From assembly GCF_009764685.1 (NCBI RefSeq), contig NZ_VHLM01000077.1, positions 1 through 64,000 on the forward strand: 64,000 nt of DNA. The letters are read 5' to 3'. Source of the DNA: Flavobacterium sp. I-STPP5a. Its GTDB lineage: Bacteria > Bacteroidota > Bacteroidia > Flavobacteriales > Flavobacteriaceae. Under the pieces are notes generated by a model that was not told the DNA's origin, ran no database searches, and was given only the letters and a program-made list of their open reading frames with translations. Shown piece by piece: positions 8,321 to 18,256 of this stretch. Position 1 is the first letter of the stretch, and each line of letters starts with the position of its first letter. The position numbers and the translations under genes were made by a program.

Positions 8321-9295
8321 ATGCACAATATCGTTCAGTATCAAGAGTTCCTTTCTGCTTATTTACATTCTCAATATGAAACCAAAGAACCTAAAAACTT
8401 ATATGAGCCTATACATTATATTTTAGATCTTGGTGGTAAAAGAATGCGTCCGGTACTGACTTTGATGAGTGCTGAGATATTTGATGCCGATTATAAAAAA
8501 GCGCTTCCAGCAGCCTTAGCGGTTGAGGTTTTTCATAATTTCTCTTTGGTACATGATGATATTATGGATGATGCCCCGTTGCGTAGAGGTCATGAAACGG
8601 TGCATGAAAAATGGAATATCAATACTGGGATCTTGTCTGGTGATGCAATGTTAATTCTTGCATATCAGTATTTTGAGCAATACGAGCCGTTAATTTTTAG
8701 AGATTTAGCCAAGTTATTTAGCAAAACAGCTCTTGAAGTTTGTGAAGGGCAACAATGGGATGTTGATTTTGAAGATCGTACAGATGTTACTATTTCTGAA
8801 TATTTAAAAATGATTCAGTACAAAACAGCTGTTTTAGTGGCAGCAGCTATGAAAATGGGTGCTATCATTGCAGAAACCTCAGTAGAGAATGCAAATTTAA
8901 TTTATGATTTTGGTCTTAACTTAGGATTGGCTTTTCAATTGCAAGATGATTTCTTAGACGCTTTTGGAAACCCAGAAACTTTTGGAAAACAAGTAGGAGG
9001 AGATATCATTGAAAACAAAAAAACCTATCTATACCTTAAAGCAGTTGCTTTTTCAAATGAAAAAGAAGCGCAGGAATTGAAAAGTTTATTTTCAATTCAA
9101 CCAGAAGATAGCACTGATAAGATTGAACGTGTAAAGGCACTTTTTAATAGTTCTGGTGCTTCAAAAGCTACTCAGGATGCGATACAGGAATTTACGTTTA
9201 AGGCGTTTCAAACGCTGGACAAAATGAACATTAGTGCAGAGAAAAAGCAAATGTTAAGAGCCTTTGGTGAAAACCTAATGGGAAGGAAAGTATAA
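8321..9295 (+). CDS. Polyprenyl diphosphate synthase (trans-isoprenyl synthase)
   Basis: A 324-residue all-helical isoprenyl chain elongase joining allylic diphosphates with isopentenyl diphosphate. GGKRMRP binds substrate; the first Asp-rich motif is DDIMDDAPLRRG and the second is DDFLDAFG, followed by GGDIIENKKTYL. Such enzymes supply the side chain for menaquinone or carriers for the cell wall; product length cannot be read with confidence here. The gene is transcribed away from the efflux operon and is followed by a short conserved-looking gene. Confidence 0.92.
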   Translation: MHNIVQYQEFLSAYLHSQYETKEPKNLYEPIHYILDLGGKRMRPVLTLMSAEIFDADYKKALPAALAVEVFHNFSLVHDDIMDDAPLRRGHETVHEKWNINTGILSGDAMLILAYQYFEQYEPLIFRDLAKLFSKTALEVCEGQQWDVDFEDRTDVTISEYLKMIQYKTAVLVAAAMKMGAIIAETSVENANLIYDFGLNLGLAFQLQDDFLDAFGNPETFGKQVGGDIIENKKTYLYLKAVAFSNEKEAQELKSLFSIQPEDSTDKIERVKALFNSSGASKATQDAIQEFTFKAFQTLDKMNISAEKKQMLRAFGENLMGRKV

Positions 9296-9435
9296 TTCAA
9301 ATTCAAAAACAATTTTAAATTTCAATAGCATTGTTGATATTGAAAATTGATAATTGTTATTTAAAAAGAAGTAAATTATACATAATAGCAATATTGAAAG
9401 TTAATTTTAATATTGTTATTGAAATTTTTAAAAAT

Positions 9436-9789
9436 ATGTTTGTAGCGCCTAAAAACACCGATTTACTACTTTCTGAAGCAGAAGGCGACAATTTGTATTT
9501 AAAATTAGTAGAACAATTGAACAAGGATTTTAATTTAGCTAATGAAGCTATAGATTTTCCGTTGAGTACCTCTCCAGCTGAATTGAAGTTGCAATTACAT
9601 GAAAAAATCTACCGACTCATTCAATACAAGTTTGCTGAATACCTCAATTTACTTTATATCATTGATGTCTCCGAAGATGAAATTAAAAAACTCGACGGAT
9701 CAGATTTGGTAATTCTAGCGGAACAAGTTGCTTTCTTAATTCTAAAAAGAGAATGGCAAAAAGTATGGTTTAAAAACAAATACAAATAA
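9436..9789 (+). CDS. Small protein of unknown function
   Basis: A 117-residue protein from the ATG at 9436, reading MFVAPKNTDLLLSEAEGDN. The open frame extends upstream to 9331, but that part is AT-rich low-complexity spacer, so the internal ATG is preferred. It is mostly helical, without signal peptide or membrane segment, and ends in a basic tail (KREWQKVWFKNKYK). I do not recognise a named family. It follows the polyprenyl synthase gene in the same direction, 140 nt away. Confidence 0.6.
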   Translation: MFVAPKNTDLLLSEAEGDNLYLKLVEQLNKDFNLANEAIDFPLSTSPAELKLQLHEKIYRLIQYKFAEYLNLLYIIDVSEDEIKKLDGSDLVILAEQVAFLILKREWQKVWFKNKYK

Positions 9790-9821
9790 GCTTTAAAAGC
9801 AAAGGTTTAAGTAAATTCAAA

Positions 9822-10358
9822 CTAAAAATAAAACCTCACAAAAGGCATAAAACGGCTTCCGTAAATATTGTTTTCATCTTGAAGTACATTGTAGCGCACA
9901 CCCATAGTCGCACCTCCCGAGCGATAACCTGCTCCCACGAATAGACCTGTGTTCCAGAAACTTTGAGAATTGCTATTAGATCCGTCTAAGTTTACGTTTA
10001 CTCTAAGTTGTTCTAATTCTGCAGAAAGCTGGATTTCTGGTAACGGATTTAATAACCCGATAACGCTTCCTCCGTATAGGTGTGAGGCAAAACTGTTTTG
10101 TTGCTTCAAGTATTTATACTGCAAACCAAGTCCTATAGATCCATATTCATTTATATTGTAGATGGCACTTGGAGCTAAAGAAATATCTGTAAACCCCGAT
10201 CCGAAGCCAAGACCTATTCCGCCACCAAATTGTACTTTATCCCAAAATTGTGTGGGATGATTGATATCAGAATTGTTTTCTTGTGCTGGTGTTTCATTTA
10301 AAAAAAACAAGGCAAATAATACAAAAAGGTTTCTAAAACGATTGAAAAAACATTTCAT
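9822..10358 (-). CDS. Small outer-membrane beta-barrel protein
   Basis: A 178-residue protein with an N-terminal export signal (hydrophobic LFVLFALFFLNETPAQ) and alternating Gly/aromatic strands such as GGGIGLGFGSGF and SIGLGLQYKYL. It ends in a C-terminal phenylalanine (MPFVRFYF), a hallmark of outer-membrane barrels. Homologues beside the 2-oxoglutarate dehydrogenase gene are sometimes mislabelled as alpha-ketoglutarate decarboxylase; nothing here supports enzyme activity. It is divergent from sucA. Confidence 0.7.
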   Translation of the reverse strand: MKCFFNRFRNLFVLFALFFLNETPAQENNSDINHPTQFWDKVQFGGGIGLGFGSGFTDISLAPSAIYNINEYGSIGLGLQYKYLKQQNSFASHLYGGSVIGLLNPLPEIQLSAELEQLRVNVNLDGSNSNSQSFWNTGLFVGAGYRSGGATMGVRYNVLQDENNIYGSRFMPFVRFYF

Positions 10359-10436
10359 AGCTATAAGTTTTTAGTTTTTTAACAATATTGAACGTAAAAG
10401 TATCTTAAAATAAATTATAAATTTATTGTATTATCG

Positions 10437-10444
10437 TACTTTTG
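10437..10444 (+). promoter_or_regulatory. -7 box of the sucA promoter
   Basis: TACTTTTG fits the Bacteroidota -7 consensus TAnnTTTG, 40 nt before the sucA ATG at 10484. No good -33 TTTG is visible upstream. The box overlaps the first codons of the longer open frame that begins at 10442, which argues for the downstream ATG. Confidence 0.5.
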
Positions 10445-10483
10445 CCAAACTATTTTAACAAAAAAGTATATTCACTACATATT

Positions 10484-13255
10484 ATGGATAGGTTTTCATT
10501 TTTAAACGCAGCACATACCGAATTTTTTGCACAGTTATACGATCAATATTTAGAGAATCCAGATAGCGTGGAGCCAAGTTGGAGAAGTTTTTTTCAAGGT
10601 TTTGACTTTGGGATGACAACTTACAATGAGGAAAATCCAGTAGCACAGTTGGCAAATTTTGCCTCGACAAATACTGATGTAAGTTTAGTTTCGGATAAAC
10701 TACAAAAAGAATTTAATGTTCTTAAACTGATAGATGGATACCGTACCAGAGGTCATTTGTTTACAAAAACAAACCCAGTAAGAGAAAGACGTACTGCATC
10801 GCCTACTCTTGATATTACTAATTTTGGCTTGTCAGTTGCAGATTTAAATACTGTTTTTGATGCTGCAAAAGCAATCAATATTCAGCCGTGTACGCTTCAA
10901 GAAATTGTAACACACTTAGATACTATTTACTGCCAGCACATAGGTATTGAGTATATGTACATTCGTAAACCTGAGGTTGTAGAGTGGATCCAGAAAAAAT
11001 TAGGGGTTAATGATAATCAACCTAAGTTTTCTGCAGAGGAGAAAAAAGTAATTTTAAATAAATTAAACCAAGCTGTTTCTTTTGAAAACTTTTTGCACAC
11101 AAAATATGTGGGGCAAAAACGTTTTTCACTTGAAGGTGGAGAATCAGTTATACCAGCACTTGATGCGCTTATCGAGAGAGCAGCAGAGAAAGGTGTTGAG
11201 CAGTTTGTAATGGGAATGGCTCACCGTGGTAGATTGAATGTCTTGGCTAATATTTTTGGAAAATCTACTCAAGATATCTTTAGTGAATTTGACGGTAAGG
11301 ATTATGATCAAGAGTATTTTGATGGAGATGTTAAATACCATTTGGGTTTAACTGCTGATAAAGTTACCAGATCAGGGAAAAAAATAAACATCAATTTAGC
11401 TCCAAATCCTTCTCACTTGGAGACTGTAGGAGCAGTTATTGAAGGAATTACGCGTGCCAAACAAGATAAATATTTTCCAGAGGATTTCTCTAAAGTACTG
11501 CCTATTGCTGTTCACGGTGATGCGGCCATTGCAGGACAAGGAATTTTGTATGAAATTGTTCAAATGGCACAACTGGACGGATACAAAACAGGCGGAACCA
11601 TTCATATTGTTATCAACAATCAAGTAGGTTTCACCACAAATTATCTTGATGCCCGTTCATCTACGTATTGTACCGATGTTGCCAAGGTTACACTTTCTCC
11701 AGTATTGCATGTAAATGCTGATGATGCAGAGTCTGTTGTGCATGCTATGCAGTTTGCATTAGATTTCCGTATGCAGTTTGGGTGTGATGTATTCATTGAT
11801 TTACTAGGATATAGAAAATATGGGCATAATGAAGGTGACGAACCTCGTTTTACACAACCCGTTTTGTATAAAATTATTGCAAAGCACAAAAATCCTAGAG
11901 ATTTATACGCTGAAAAATTACTATCAGAAGGAGTTATTACTGCTGATTTAGTAAAAACATTAGAAAAAGAATACAAAGACGATCTAGATCAAAACTTAGA
12001 AGCTTCTCGTAAAAAAGATTTAACAATCATTACCCCTTTCATGCAAAATGAATGGGATGGATACGAGCAGGTTTCTAATGATGTGATGCTGCAAAAAGTG
12101 GATACAAAGGTTGATAAAACAACTTTAGACTCTATTATTACAACGGTATCAAGTTTGCCAACAGATAAAAAATTCCTTAACAAAATCACAAAAATTGTTA
12201 CTGATAGAAAAACAGTCTATGATAACAATACCATTGACTGGGGAACTGCAGAGACTCTTGCATATGGATCATTATTGACAGAGGGTTATGATATTCGAAT
12301 TTCAGGGCAAGACGTTGAGCGAGGTACTTTTTCACACCGTCATGCAGTAGTAAAAGTGGAGGATTCAGAGGAAGAAGTAATTTTATTGGATCACATCCAA
12401 AACAAAAAAGGAAACTTCCGTATTTTTAATTCCTTCCTTTCGGAATACGGGGTACTTGGTTTTGATTACGGGTATGCACTAGCAAATCCTAATGCACTTA
12501 CCATTTGGGAAGCACAATTTGGGGATTTCTCCAATGGAGCTCAAATCATGATTGACCAATACATTTCATGTGGCGAAGACAAATGGAACAACCAGAACGG
12601 TATTGTTTTATTGTTGCCTCACGGATATGAAGGGCAAGGAGCAGAGCACTCATCAGCAAGAATGGAGCGTTATTTACAACTTTGCGCGCGTCACAACATG
12701 TACGTTGCCGATTGTACTACGCCAGCCAACTTTTTTCACTTGTTGAGAAGACAAATGAAAACCAATTTCCGTAAGCCGCTAGTTGTGTTTTCACCAAAAA
12801 GTTTATTGCGTGATCCAAGATGTGTTTCTACAGTTGAGGAATTAGCCAATGGAGAATTTCAAGAAACTATAGATGACGCTACAGTAAACAAAGCAGAAGT
12901 TAAAACCCTAGTATTCTGTACGGGTAAATTTTACTATGATATTGTAGCCGAAAGAACCAACAACGGTCGTAATGATGTAGCTGTAGTTCGTGTGGAGCAA
13001 TTGTTTCCATTACCGGTTGACCAACTTAAAGCGATAATTGCACAGTATCCTAATGCAGATGATTATGTTTGGGCACAAGAAGAACCTAAGAACATGGGAG
13101 CTTACAGTTATATGTTGGTGAATTTTGATTTGGTAAAATGGAGATTAGCATCTCTAAAAGCTTATGCGGCACCAGCAGCAGGAAGTTACACCAGAGCAAA
13201 AAGACGTCACGCTGATGCAATTAGAATGGTATTTGACAAAAATTTATTTAGATAA
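10484..13255 (+). CDS. sucA: 2-oxoglutarate dehydrogenase E1 component
   Basis: A 923-residue thiamine-diphosphate enzyme that decarboxylates 2-oxoglutarate and transfers the succinyl group to the E2 lipoyl arm in the citric acid cycle. It begins MDRFSFLNAAHTEFFAQLYD, the usual E1 N-terminal docking segment. Clear family blocks are MAHRGRLNVLAN, HGDAAIAGQGILYE (diphosphate/Mg site), YRKYGHNEGDEPRFTQP and PHGYEGQGAEHSSARMER. The start at 10484 is chosen over 10442 because the promoter box lies between. The E2 gene follows after 83 nt. Confidence 0.96.
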   Translation: MDRFSFLNAAHTEFFAQLYDQYLENPDSVEPSWRSFFQGFDFGMTTYNEENPVAQLANFASTNTDVSLVSDKLQKEFNVLKLIDGYRTRGHLFTKTNPVRERRTASPTLDITNFGLSVADLNTVFDAAKAINIQPCTLQEIVTHLDTIYCQHIGIEYMYIRKPEVVEWIQKKLGVNDNQPKFSAEEKKVILNKLNQAVSFENFLHTKYVGQKRFSLEGGESVIPALDALIERAAEKGVEQFVMGMAHRGRLNVLANIFGKSTQDIFSEFDGKDYDQEYFDGDVKYHLGLTADKVTRSGKKININLAPNPSHLETVGAVIEGITRAKQDKYFPEDFSKVLPIAVHGDAAIAGQGILYEIVQMAQLDGYKTGGTIHIVINNQVGFTTNYLDARSSTYCTDVAKVTLSPVLHVNADDAESVVHAMQFALDFRMQFGCDVFIDLLGYRKYGHNEGDEPRFTQPVLYKIIAKHKNPRDLYAEKLLSEGVITADLVKTLEKEYKDDLDQNLEASRKKDLTIITPFMQNEWDGYEQVSNDVMLQKVDTKVDKTTLDSIITTVSSLPTDKKFLNKITKIVTDRKTVYDNNTIDWGTAETLAYGSLLTEGYDIRISGQDVERGTFSHRHAVVKVEDSEEEVILLDHIQNKKGNFRIFNSFLSEYGVLGFDYGYALANPNALTIWEAQFGDFSNGAQIMIDQYISCGEDKWNNQNGIVLLLPHGYEGQGAEHSSARMERYLQLCARHNMYVADCTTPANFFHLLRRQMKTNFRKPLVVFSPKSLLRDPRCVSTVEELANGEFQETIDDATVNKAEVKTLVFCTGKFYYDIVAERTNNGRNDVAVVRVEQLFPLPVDQLKAIIAQYPNADDYVWAQEEPKNMGAYSYMLVNFDLVKWRLASLKAYAAPAAGSYTRAKRRHADAIRMVFDKNLFR

Positions 13256-13338
13256 AAAATAGTTTAAAGTTTAAGGTTTAAAGCTACTCTTGGGTGACTT
13301 TGAACTTTAAACAATTCACACCTTAAACAATAACAAAG

Positions 13339-14574
13339 ATGATTTTAGAAATGAAAGTCCCTTCGCCAGGGGAATCTATAAAAGAAGTTGAAATTGCAAC
13401 TTGGTTAGTAAAAGATGGAGATTATGTAGAAAAAGACCAAGCAATTGCTGAGGTTGATTCAGATAAAGCAACACTTGAATTACCAGCTGAAGCTAGCGGA
13501 ATCATTACATTAAAAGCAGAAGAAGGTGATGCTGTAGCAGTAGGAGCAGTAGTTTGTTTGATCGATACAAGTGCTGCAAAACCATCAGGCGATGCACCAG
13601 CGGCAGCAGTTGATCCCGAGACTTCGGGACCAAAAGCAGTTGTAGAAACTGTAGCTCCAAAAGCGGAACCAGTGGCACAAACACCACCATCAGCAGCTGA
13701 AGGACATGCATCTCCAGCAGCAAGAAAAATATTAGACGAAAAAAATATAGCGCCAACCACTGTCTCTGGTACAGGTAAAGGCGGAAGAATTACAAAAGAA
13801 GATGCTGTAAATGCAGTGCCATCAATGGGAACTCCTACTGGAGGATCTAGAGGTACAGAGCGTACAAAGTTGTCTATGTTGCGTCGTAAAGTGGCAGAAA
13901 GATTAGTTGCCGCTAAAAACGAAACAGCCATGTTGACTACTTTTAATGAAGTAAACATGACGCCAATCAACTTGATTCGAAATGAATATAAGGATGTTTT
14001 CAAAGCAAAACATGGTGGAGTAGGATTAGGTTACATGTCATTTTTTACAAAAGCAGTAACAAGAGCATTACAATTATATCCAGATGTTAACTCTATGATG
14101 GATGGCGATCATAAGATTGCTTTTGATTTTTGCGATATTTCAATTGCAGTTTCTGGACCAAAAGGATTAATGGTTCCTGTGGTTCGTAATGCAGAGAACT
14201 TGACTTTCCGTGGAGTTGAAGCTGATATTAAAAGATTAGCAATCAAAGCGCGTGATGGTCAAATTACAGTAGATGATATGACTGGTGGAACGTTCACAAT
14301 TACTAACGGAGGTGTTTTTGGAAGTATGTTGAGTACGCCAATTATCAATCCTCCACAATCAGGGATTCTAGGAATGCACAACATTATTGAGCGTCCAATT
14401 GCTGTAAATGGTAAAGTTGAAATTCACCCAATGATGTATGTGGCACTTTCTTATGACCACAGAATTATTGATGGTCGTGAGTCTGTTGGTTTCTTAGTAG
14501 CAGTAAAAGAAGCTTTAGAAAACCCAATGGAATTATTGATGGATAACAATCCTAAAAAAGCTTTGGAATTGTAG
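13339..14574 (+). CDS. sucB: Dihydrolipoyl succinyltransferase, 2-oxoglutarate dehydrogenase E2
   Basis: A 411-residue core subunit that passes succinyl from E1 to coenzyme A. It has an N-terminal lipoyl domain with the lipoylated Lys43 in [14 protein letters not shown], an Ala/Pro-rich linker (about 75-125), a peripheral-subunit-binding domain ([13 protein letters not shown]) and a catalytic domain ending [11 protein letters not shown] with His374 and Asp378. Only one lipoyl domain is present, as usual for succinyltransferases. A small palindrome lies in the linker (13614-13629). It pairs with sucA upstream; no E3 gene is in the window. Confidence 0.95.
   Translation: MILEMKVPSPGESIKEVEIATWLVKDGDYVEKDQAIAEVDSDKATLELPAEASGIITLKAEEGDAVAVGAVVCLIDTSAAKPSGDAPAAAVDPETSGPKAVVETVAPKAEPVAQTPPSAAEGHASPAARKILDEKNIAPTTVSGTGKGGRITKEDAVNAVPSMGTPTGGSRGTERTKLSMLRRKVAERLVAAKNETAMLTTFNEVNMTPINLIRNEYKDVFKAKHGGVGLGYMSFFTKAVTRALQLYPDVNSMMDGDHKIAFDFCDISIAVSGPKGLMVPVVRNAENLTFRGVEADIKRLAIKARDGQITVDDMTGGTFTITNGGVFGSMLSTPIINPPQSGILGMHNIIERPIAVNGKVEIHPMMYVALSYDHRIIDGRESVGFLVAVKEALENPMELLMDNNPKKALEL
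13614..13629. repeat. Mini-palindrome inside the sucB linker
   Basis: TCCCGA-GACT-TCGGGA forms a short perfect hairpin within the coding sequence, giving residues 92-97 (DPETSG) in the flexible Ala/Pro linker. Such GC-rich TCCCGA/TCGGGA palindromes resemble interspersed intergenic palindromes of flavobacteria; an in-frame insertion in a tolerant linker is inferred. Confidence 0.4.
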
Positions 14575-14599
14575 TAATAAAGCTATTCTAATTCAATAT

Positions 14600-14632
14600 A
14601 CCCCTTTTAGGAAACTAAAAGGGGTTTTTTTA
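14600..14632 (+). terminator. Terminator of the sucAB transcript
   Basis: The stem accccttttag / ctaaaaggggt with loop gaaa (14600-14625) is followed by a T run (14625-14631). It ends sucB and overlaps the 3' end of the convergent protease gene by three bases. Confidence 0.85.
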
Positions 14633-15070
14633 TTTCAACAAATACAAACAATTGTTAAAGTAGTCAATGATTCCTTTTCCTTTCATCAAGATATCAGCAC
14701 CTATTATTCCGTGAACGGGTTTGGCTTTGTGGGCCAATAAAGCCGTGTTTACGTGTGATAAATCAAAAATAACCAGATTGAAATGGTTGTCTTTCCATGT
14801 ACCTAATTGAAGTTTGTTTTTTAATGCCAGTTGGGTTTCCATTCCGGTGGCGCCAGCTCCAGAGGCTTTAGTCTCTGAGTTCTTAGGTTGCAATTGAAAG
14901 ACTTCTATGCTTTCAAAACCTATGCAGCTGTTTGAGGCACCAGTATCTAAAATAAAATTCCCTTTTATCCCGTTGATTTTTGCTTTTATCAACAAGTGCT
15001 GCGTTTTCATAATCTTGAATGGGATTTTCTTGTAGCTTACTTTTTTGAGAATTTTATCTAAGTTTTTCAT
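14630..15070 (-). CDS. Retropepsin-like aspartic protease
   Basis: A 146-residue clan AA aspartic protease domain. The catalytic motif is FILDTGASNSCI with Asp42, followed by the second strand region HGIIGADILMKGKGIIDY, where a hydrophobic-hydrophobic-Gly motif packs under the active site. One copy only, so activity would need a homodimer as in retroviral proteases. There is no signal peptide. It is convergent with sucB and sits behind its terminator. Substrate unknown. Confidence 0.8.
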   Translation of the reverse strand: MKNLDKILKKVSYKKIPFKIMKTQHLLIKAKINGIKGNFILDTGASNSCIGFESIEVFQLQPKNSETKASGAGATGMETQLALKNKLQLGTWKDNHFNLVIFDLSHVNTALLAHKAKPVHGIIGADILMKGKGIIDYFNNCLYLLK

Positions 15071-15169
15071 AGTTTCTGTTGGGATTTTGAATCTTTATTT
15101 TGCGATAAAAAGTCGTTGAAATTAACATCTTGATAGTTTATAGGTATGGGAAACTACGTCTAATAATCG

Positions 15170-15177
15170 TAATTTTG
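15170..15177 (+). promoter_or_regulatory. -7 box upstream of the TatD gene
   Basis: TAATTTTG matches TAnnTTTG. Transcription would begin near 15184, so the long open frame starting at 15130 cannot be fully translated. This supports the TTG at 15202 as start codon. Confidence 0.5.
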
Positions 15178-15201
15178 CATCTCAAACCTGAAAAAATACA
15201 C

Positions 15202-15981
15202 TTGGAAACAAATATAGTCATCACTGACACACATACACACCTTTATGCCGAAGATTTTGATCAAGATAGAGACCAAATGATTCAACGAGCCATTGATGCT
15301 GGTGTTTCGCGTTTTTTTATTCCTGCTATAGATTCTACATGTACGCAATCTATGTATGATTTAGAACAGAATTACCCGGATCATATCTTTTTAATGATGG
15401 GTTTGCATCCTACTTATGTTAAAGAAAATTATGAGCAAGAATTACAACATGTTGCAGACGAGCTCTCAAAACGAAAGTTTTATGCTATTGGCGAAATAGG
15501 GATTGATCTGTATTGGGATAAAACTCATTTACCACAGCAGCAAATTGCTTTTAGAAAACAAATACAACTTGCAAAAGAGTACAAACTCCCTATTGTGATT
15601 CATTGTCGCGAAGCTTTTGACGAAATATTCGAAATTTTGGAGGAAGAAAAATCTCCAGAATTATTTGGTATTTTCCATTGTTTTTCGGGAAGTTATGCAC
15701 AAGCATTACAGGCTATCTCGTATAACATGAAATTAGGAATTGGAGGTGTAGCTACTTTTAAGAACGGAAAAATAGATCAGTTTTTAAATCAAATTGACCT
15801 TGAGCATATTGTTCTAGAAACCGATTCTCCTTATTTAGCACCCGTACCGTATAGAGGAAAAAGAAATGAGAGCAGTTATATTGTAAGCGTTGTAGAAAAG
15901 TTATCTCAACTTTATGGCCTTTCGGCAAATGAAATAGCGGCGGTAACTACCGCAAATTCTAAAGCTATTTTTGGGATTTAA
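15202..15981 (+). CDS. tatD: TatD-family metal-dependent hydrolase
   Basis: A TIM-barrel metallohydrolase of about 259 residues from a TTG start. The metal-binding motif HTHLY follows directly after the start, then GLHPTYV, AIGEIGIDLYWD, VIHCREAF and the C-terminal LETDSPYLAPVPYRGKRNE. Known TatD proteins are 3'-5' DNA/RNA exonucleases acting in repair and RNA turnover. The open frame extends to 15130, but a promoter -7 box at 15170-15177 lies inside that part. Downstream genes are co-directional. Confidence 0.9.
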   Translation: METNIVITDTHTHLYAEDFDQDRDQMIQRAIDAGVSRFFIPAIDSTCTQSMYDLEQNYPDHIFLMMGLHPTYVKENYEQELQHVADELSKRKFYAIGEIGIDLYWDKTHLPQQQIAFRKQIQLAKEYKLPIVIHCREAFDEIFEILEEEKSPELFGIFHCFSGSYAQALQAISYNMKLGIGGVATFKNGKIDQFLNQIDLEHIVLETDSPYLAPVPYRGKRNESSYIVSVVEKLSQLYGLSANEIAAVTTANSKAIFGI

Positions 15982-16046
15982 ACTAGATTTTACCTTATTT
16001 TAATATTTTTTTTGTTCATTTGCCCACACAAAAATTGAGAACCAAA

Positions 16047-17183
16047 ATGCAGAAATTTGACGCTATTAGGCCCTTTTATGATTCGGAAATAAATGAAGCA
16101 CTTCATGATGTGGTAAATCATCCTATGATGAAGGCATTGATGAATTTTACATTTCCAGAAGTGGCAGATGAGGTATGGAAAGAGCAACTGAAAAAAACGC
16201 ATTCTATTCGTGATTTTCAATGTAATTTTATATATCAATCTGTACAAAGAGTGCTAGAGAAAAGCTCTGACGGCCTTACAACTTCGGGATTTGAAAACTT
16301 AGAGGCTAATACGTCTTATATGTTTATTTCAAACCATAGGGATATATTATTAGATACAACCTTGTTGAATACAGCTTTGTTTGAACATGGTTTAGTAATG
16401 ACAGCATCGGCAATTGGTGATAATTTAGTTAAAAAATCATTTTTAAAAACATTAGCAAAACTCAACAGGAATTTCTTAGTTCAAAGAGGATTAACACCAA
16501 GAGAAATGTTGCAAAGCTCTAAATTATTATCTGAGTTTATGGGTAATTTGCTTTTGCATGAAAATCGTTCGGTGTGGATTGCACAACGCGAAGGAAGAAC
16601 AAAAGATGGTAATGATGAGACAAATCCGGGTGTTTTAAAAATGATTGGAATGGCATCTGATGAGAAAAATGTGATGGACTATTTTAAGAAAATAAAAATA
16701 GTTCCTGTTTCTATTTCTTATGAATATGATCCTACTGATGCCTTAAAAATGCCTCAACTAATGGCCGAAGCTAATAATGAAGTGTATGTAAAGGAGAAAA
16801 ATGAGGATTTCATGACTATTCTTAGCGGTGCTTTAGGCCAAAAGAAACGAATTCATATTCATGTAGGTACTGTTTTGGATGCTGAGATTGATCGTGTAAA
16901 AGCGGATAATGACAATTCAAACAAACAAGTCGCAGCACTGGCGCAAGAAATTGACGATACGATATTGAGTAATTACAAATTGTGGCCTACTAATTTTATT
17001 GCGTATGATATTGTTAACAAAACAGATAGATACGCTCACTTGTACACTGAAAATGAAAAATCATTGTTTGAACGCCGATTAGAAATGCGTATAGATCATG
17101 ATAATCCTGTGGCACTTGATGGTTTTTTAGCCATGTATGCTAATCCTGTTGTCAATAAATTAAAATACCATGACATTGTATAA
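16047..17183 (+). CDS. PlsC-like phospholipid/glycerol acyltransferase
   Basis: A 378-residue acyltransferase from the ATG at 16047 (MQKFDAIRPFYDSE). The catalytic block is NHRDILLD (an NHxxxxD variant of the classical HxxxxD) and the acyl-acceptor block is IAQREGRTKDGND. The extra C-terminal segment makes it longer than a typical PlsC. It probably transfers fatty acyl groups onto glycerophosphate-type or other lipids at the membrane; the exact acceptor is unknown. Its end overlaps the asparaginase gene by 14 nt. Confidence 0.8.
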   Translation: MQKFDAIRPFYDSEINEALHDVVNHPMMKALMNFTFPEVADEVWKEQLKKTHSIRDFQCNFIYQSVQRVLEKSSDGLTTSGFENLEANTSYMFISNHRDILLDTTLLNTALFEHGLVMTASAIGDNLVKKSFLKTLAKLNRNFLVQRGLTPREMLQSSKLLSEFMGNLLLHENRSVWIAQREGRTKDGNDETNPGVLKMIGMASDEKNVMDYFKKIKIVPVSISYEYDPTDALKMPQLMAEANNEVYVKEKNEDFMTILSGALGQKKRIHIHVGTVLDAEIDRVKADNDNSNKQVAALAQEIDDTILSNYKLWPTNFIAYDIVNKTDRYAHLYTENEKSLFERRLEMRIDHDNPVALDGFLAMYANPVVNKLKYHDIV

Positions 17184-18201
17184 AGCTAAAATACTTTTAA
17201 TTTATACCGGCGGAACCATTGGTATGCGCAAGGATTTTGATACAGGAGCACTCAAAGCCTTCAATTTTAGTAAATTATTGCAAAATATCCCAGAGCTAAA
17301 ACAATTAGATTGTGATATTGAAACAGTTTCATTTGAGGTACCCATAGACTCCTCAAATATGAACCCAGCCGAATGGTCAAAAATGGCAACCCTAATTGAG
17401 CAAAATTACAGCTCCTATGATGGTTTTGTAGTACTTCATGGATCAGATACCATGTCATACTCTGCATCGGCATTGAGTTTCATGCTCGAAAATTTAGATA
17501 AACCAGTTATTTTTACGGGTTCTCAATTGCCAATAGGTGATTTACGAACTGATGCCAAAGAAAATTTAATTACTGCCATACAAATAGCGTCGTTACGAGA
17601 TGAAAACGGACCTTTGATACAAGAGGTTTGCCTTTATTTTGAGTACAAGTTATACAGAGGAAACCGCACCACAAAGATAAATGCCGAACATTTTAAAGCA
17701 TTTACCTCTCCTAATTATCCTGAGCTGGTAGAGTCTGGTGTACATTTAAAAATTAATCCAGAAATGTTTTTGCCAAAAAGTGCCAATAAAACGTTTCAAG
17801 TTCATAAGAAATTAGATAATAATGTTGCCATCATAAAAATGTTTCCGGGCATTAGTGAAGCTGTTTTAGCAGCTATTTTCGATATTCCAAACTTAAAAGG
17901 AATTGTTCTAGAAACCTATGGATCAGGAAACGCACCTACCGAAGACTGGTTTCTTGACTTATTACAAAAAGCAATCAAAGCAGGATTGCATATTGTGAAT
18001 GTAACACAATGCTCTGGCGGAAGTGTAAGTATGGGACATTATGAAACCAGCACAGGAATGAAAGAAATAGGAGTGATTTCAGGGAAAGATATTACTACAG
18101 AGGCCGCAATTACAAAACTGATGTATGTGTTAGGTCAAAATATTGCTAACAAGGATTTTAAGGCTTTCTTTGAAACACCATTGCGTGGCGAAATGATTTA
18201 A
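17170..18201 (+). CDS. ansA: Type I (cytoplasmic) L-asparaginase
   Basis: A 343-residue amidohydrolase converting asparagine to aspartate and ammonia. The first catalytic threonine is in YTGGTIGMR near the start, and the second block is VVLHGSDTMSYSASALSFML with the Thr/Asp/Lys triad, the lysine coming from TDAKENL. There is no signal peptide, so it is the cytoplasmic form. The start codon lies inside the end of the acyltransferase gene, indicating translational coupling. A tRNA gene follows 55 nt later. Confidence 0.92.
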   Translation: MTLYKAKILLIYTGGTIGMRKDFDTGALKAFNFSKLLQNIPELKQLDCDIETVSFEVPIDSSNMNPAEWSKMATLIEQNYSSYDGFVVLHGSDTMSYSASALSFMLENLDKPVIFTGSQLPIGDLRTDAKENLITAIQIASLRDENGPLIQEVCLYFEYKLYRGNRTTKINAEHFKAFTSPNYPELVESGVHLKINPEMFLPKSANKTFQVHKKLDNNVAIIKMFPGISEAVLAAIFDIPNLKGIVLETYGSGNAPTEDWFLDLLQKAIKAGLHIVNVTQCSGGSVSMGHYETSTGMKEIGVISGKDITTEAAITKLMYVLGQNIANKDFKAFFETPLRGEMI

Positions 18202-18256
18202 AGTCAGATTTTGCTTTTCTAAGTCAGTTTTTTTTAAGTTATTTGCAAACCTAATT

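Noticed and set aside
13422..14003. A 193-codon minus-strand frame inside sucB
   Set aside because: It is antisense to a strongly conserved gene and contains no recognisable domain.
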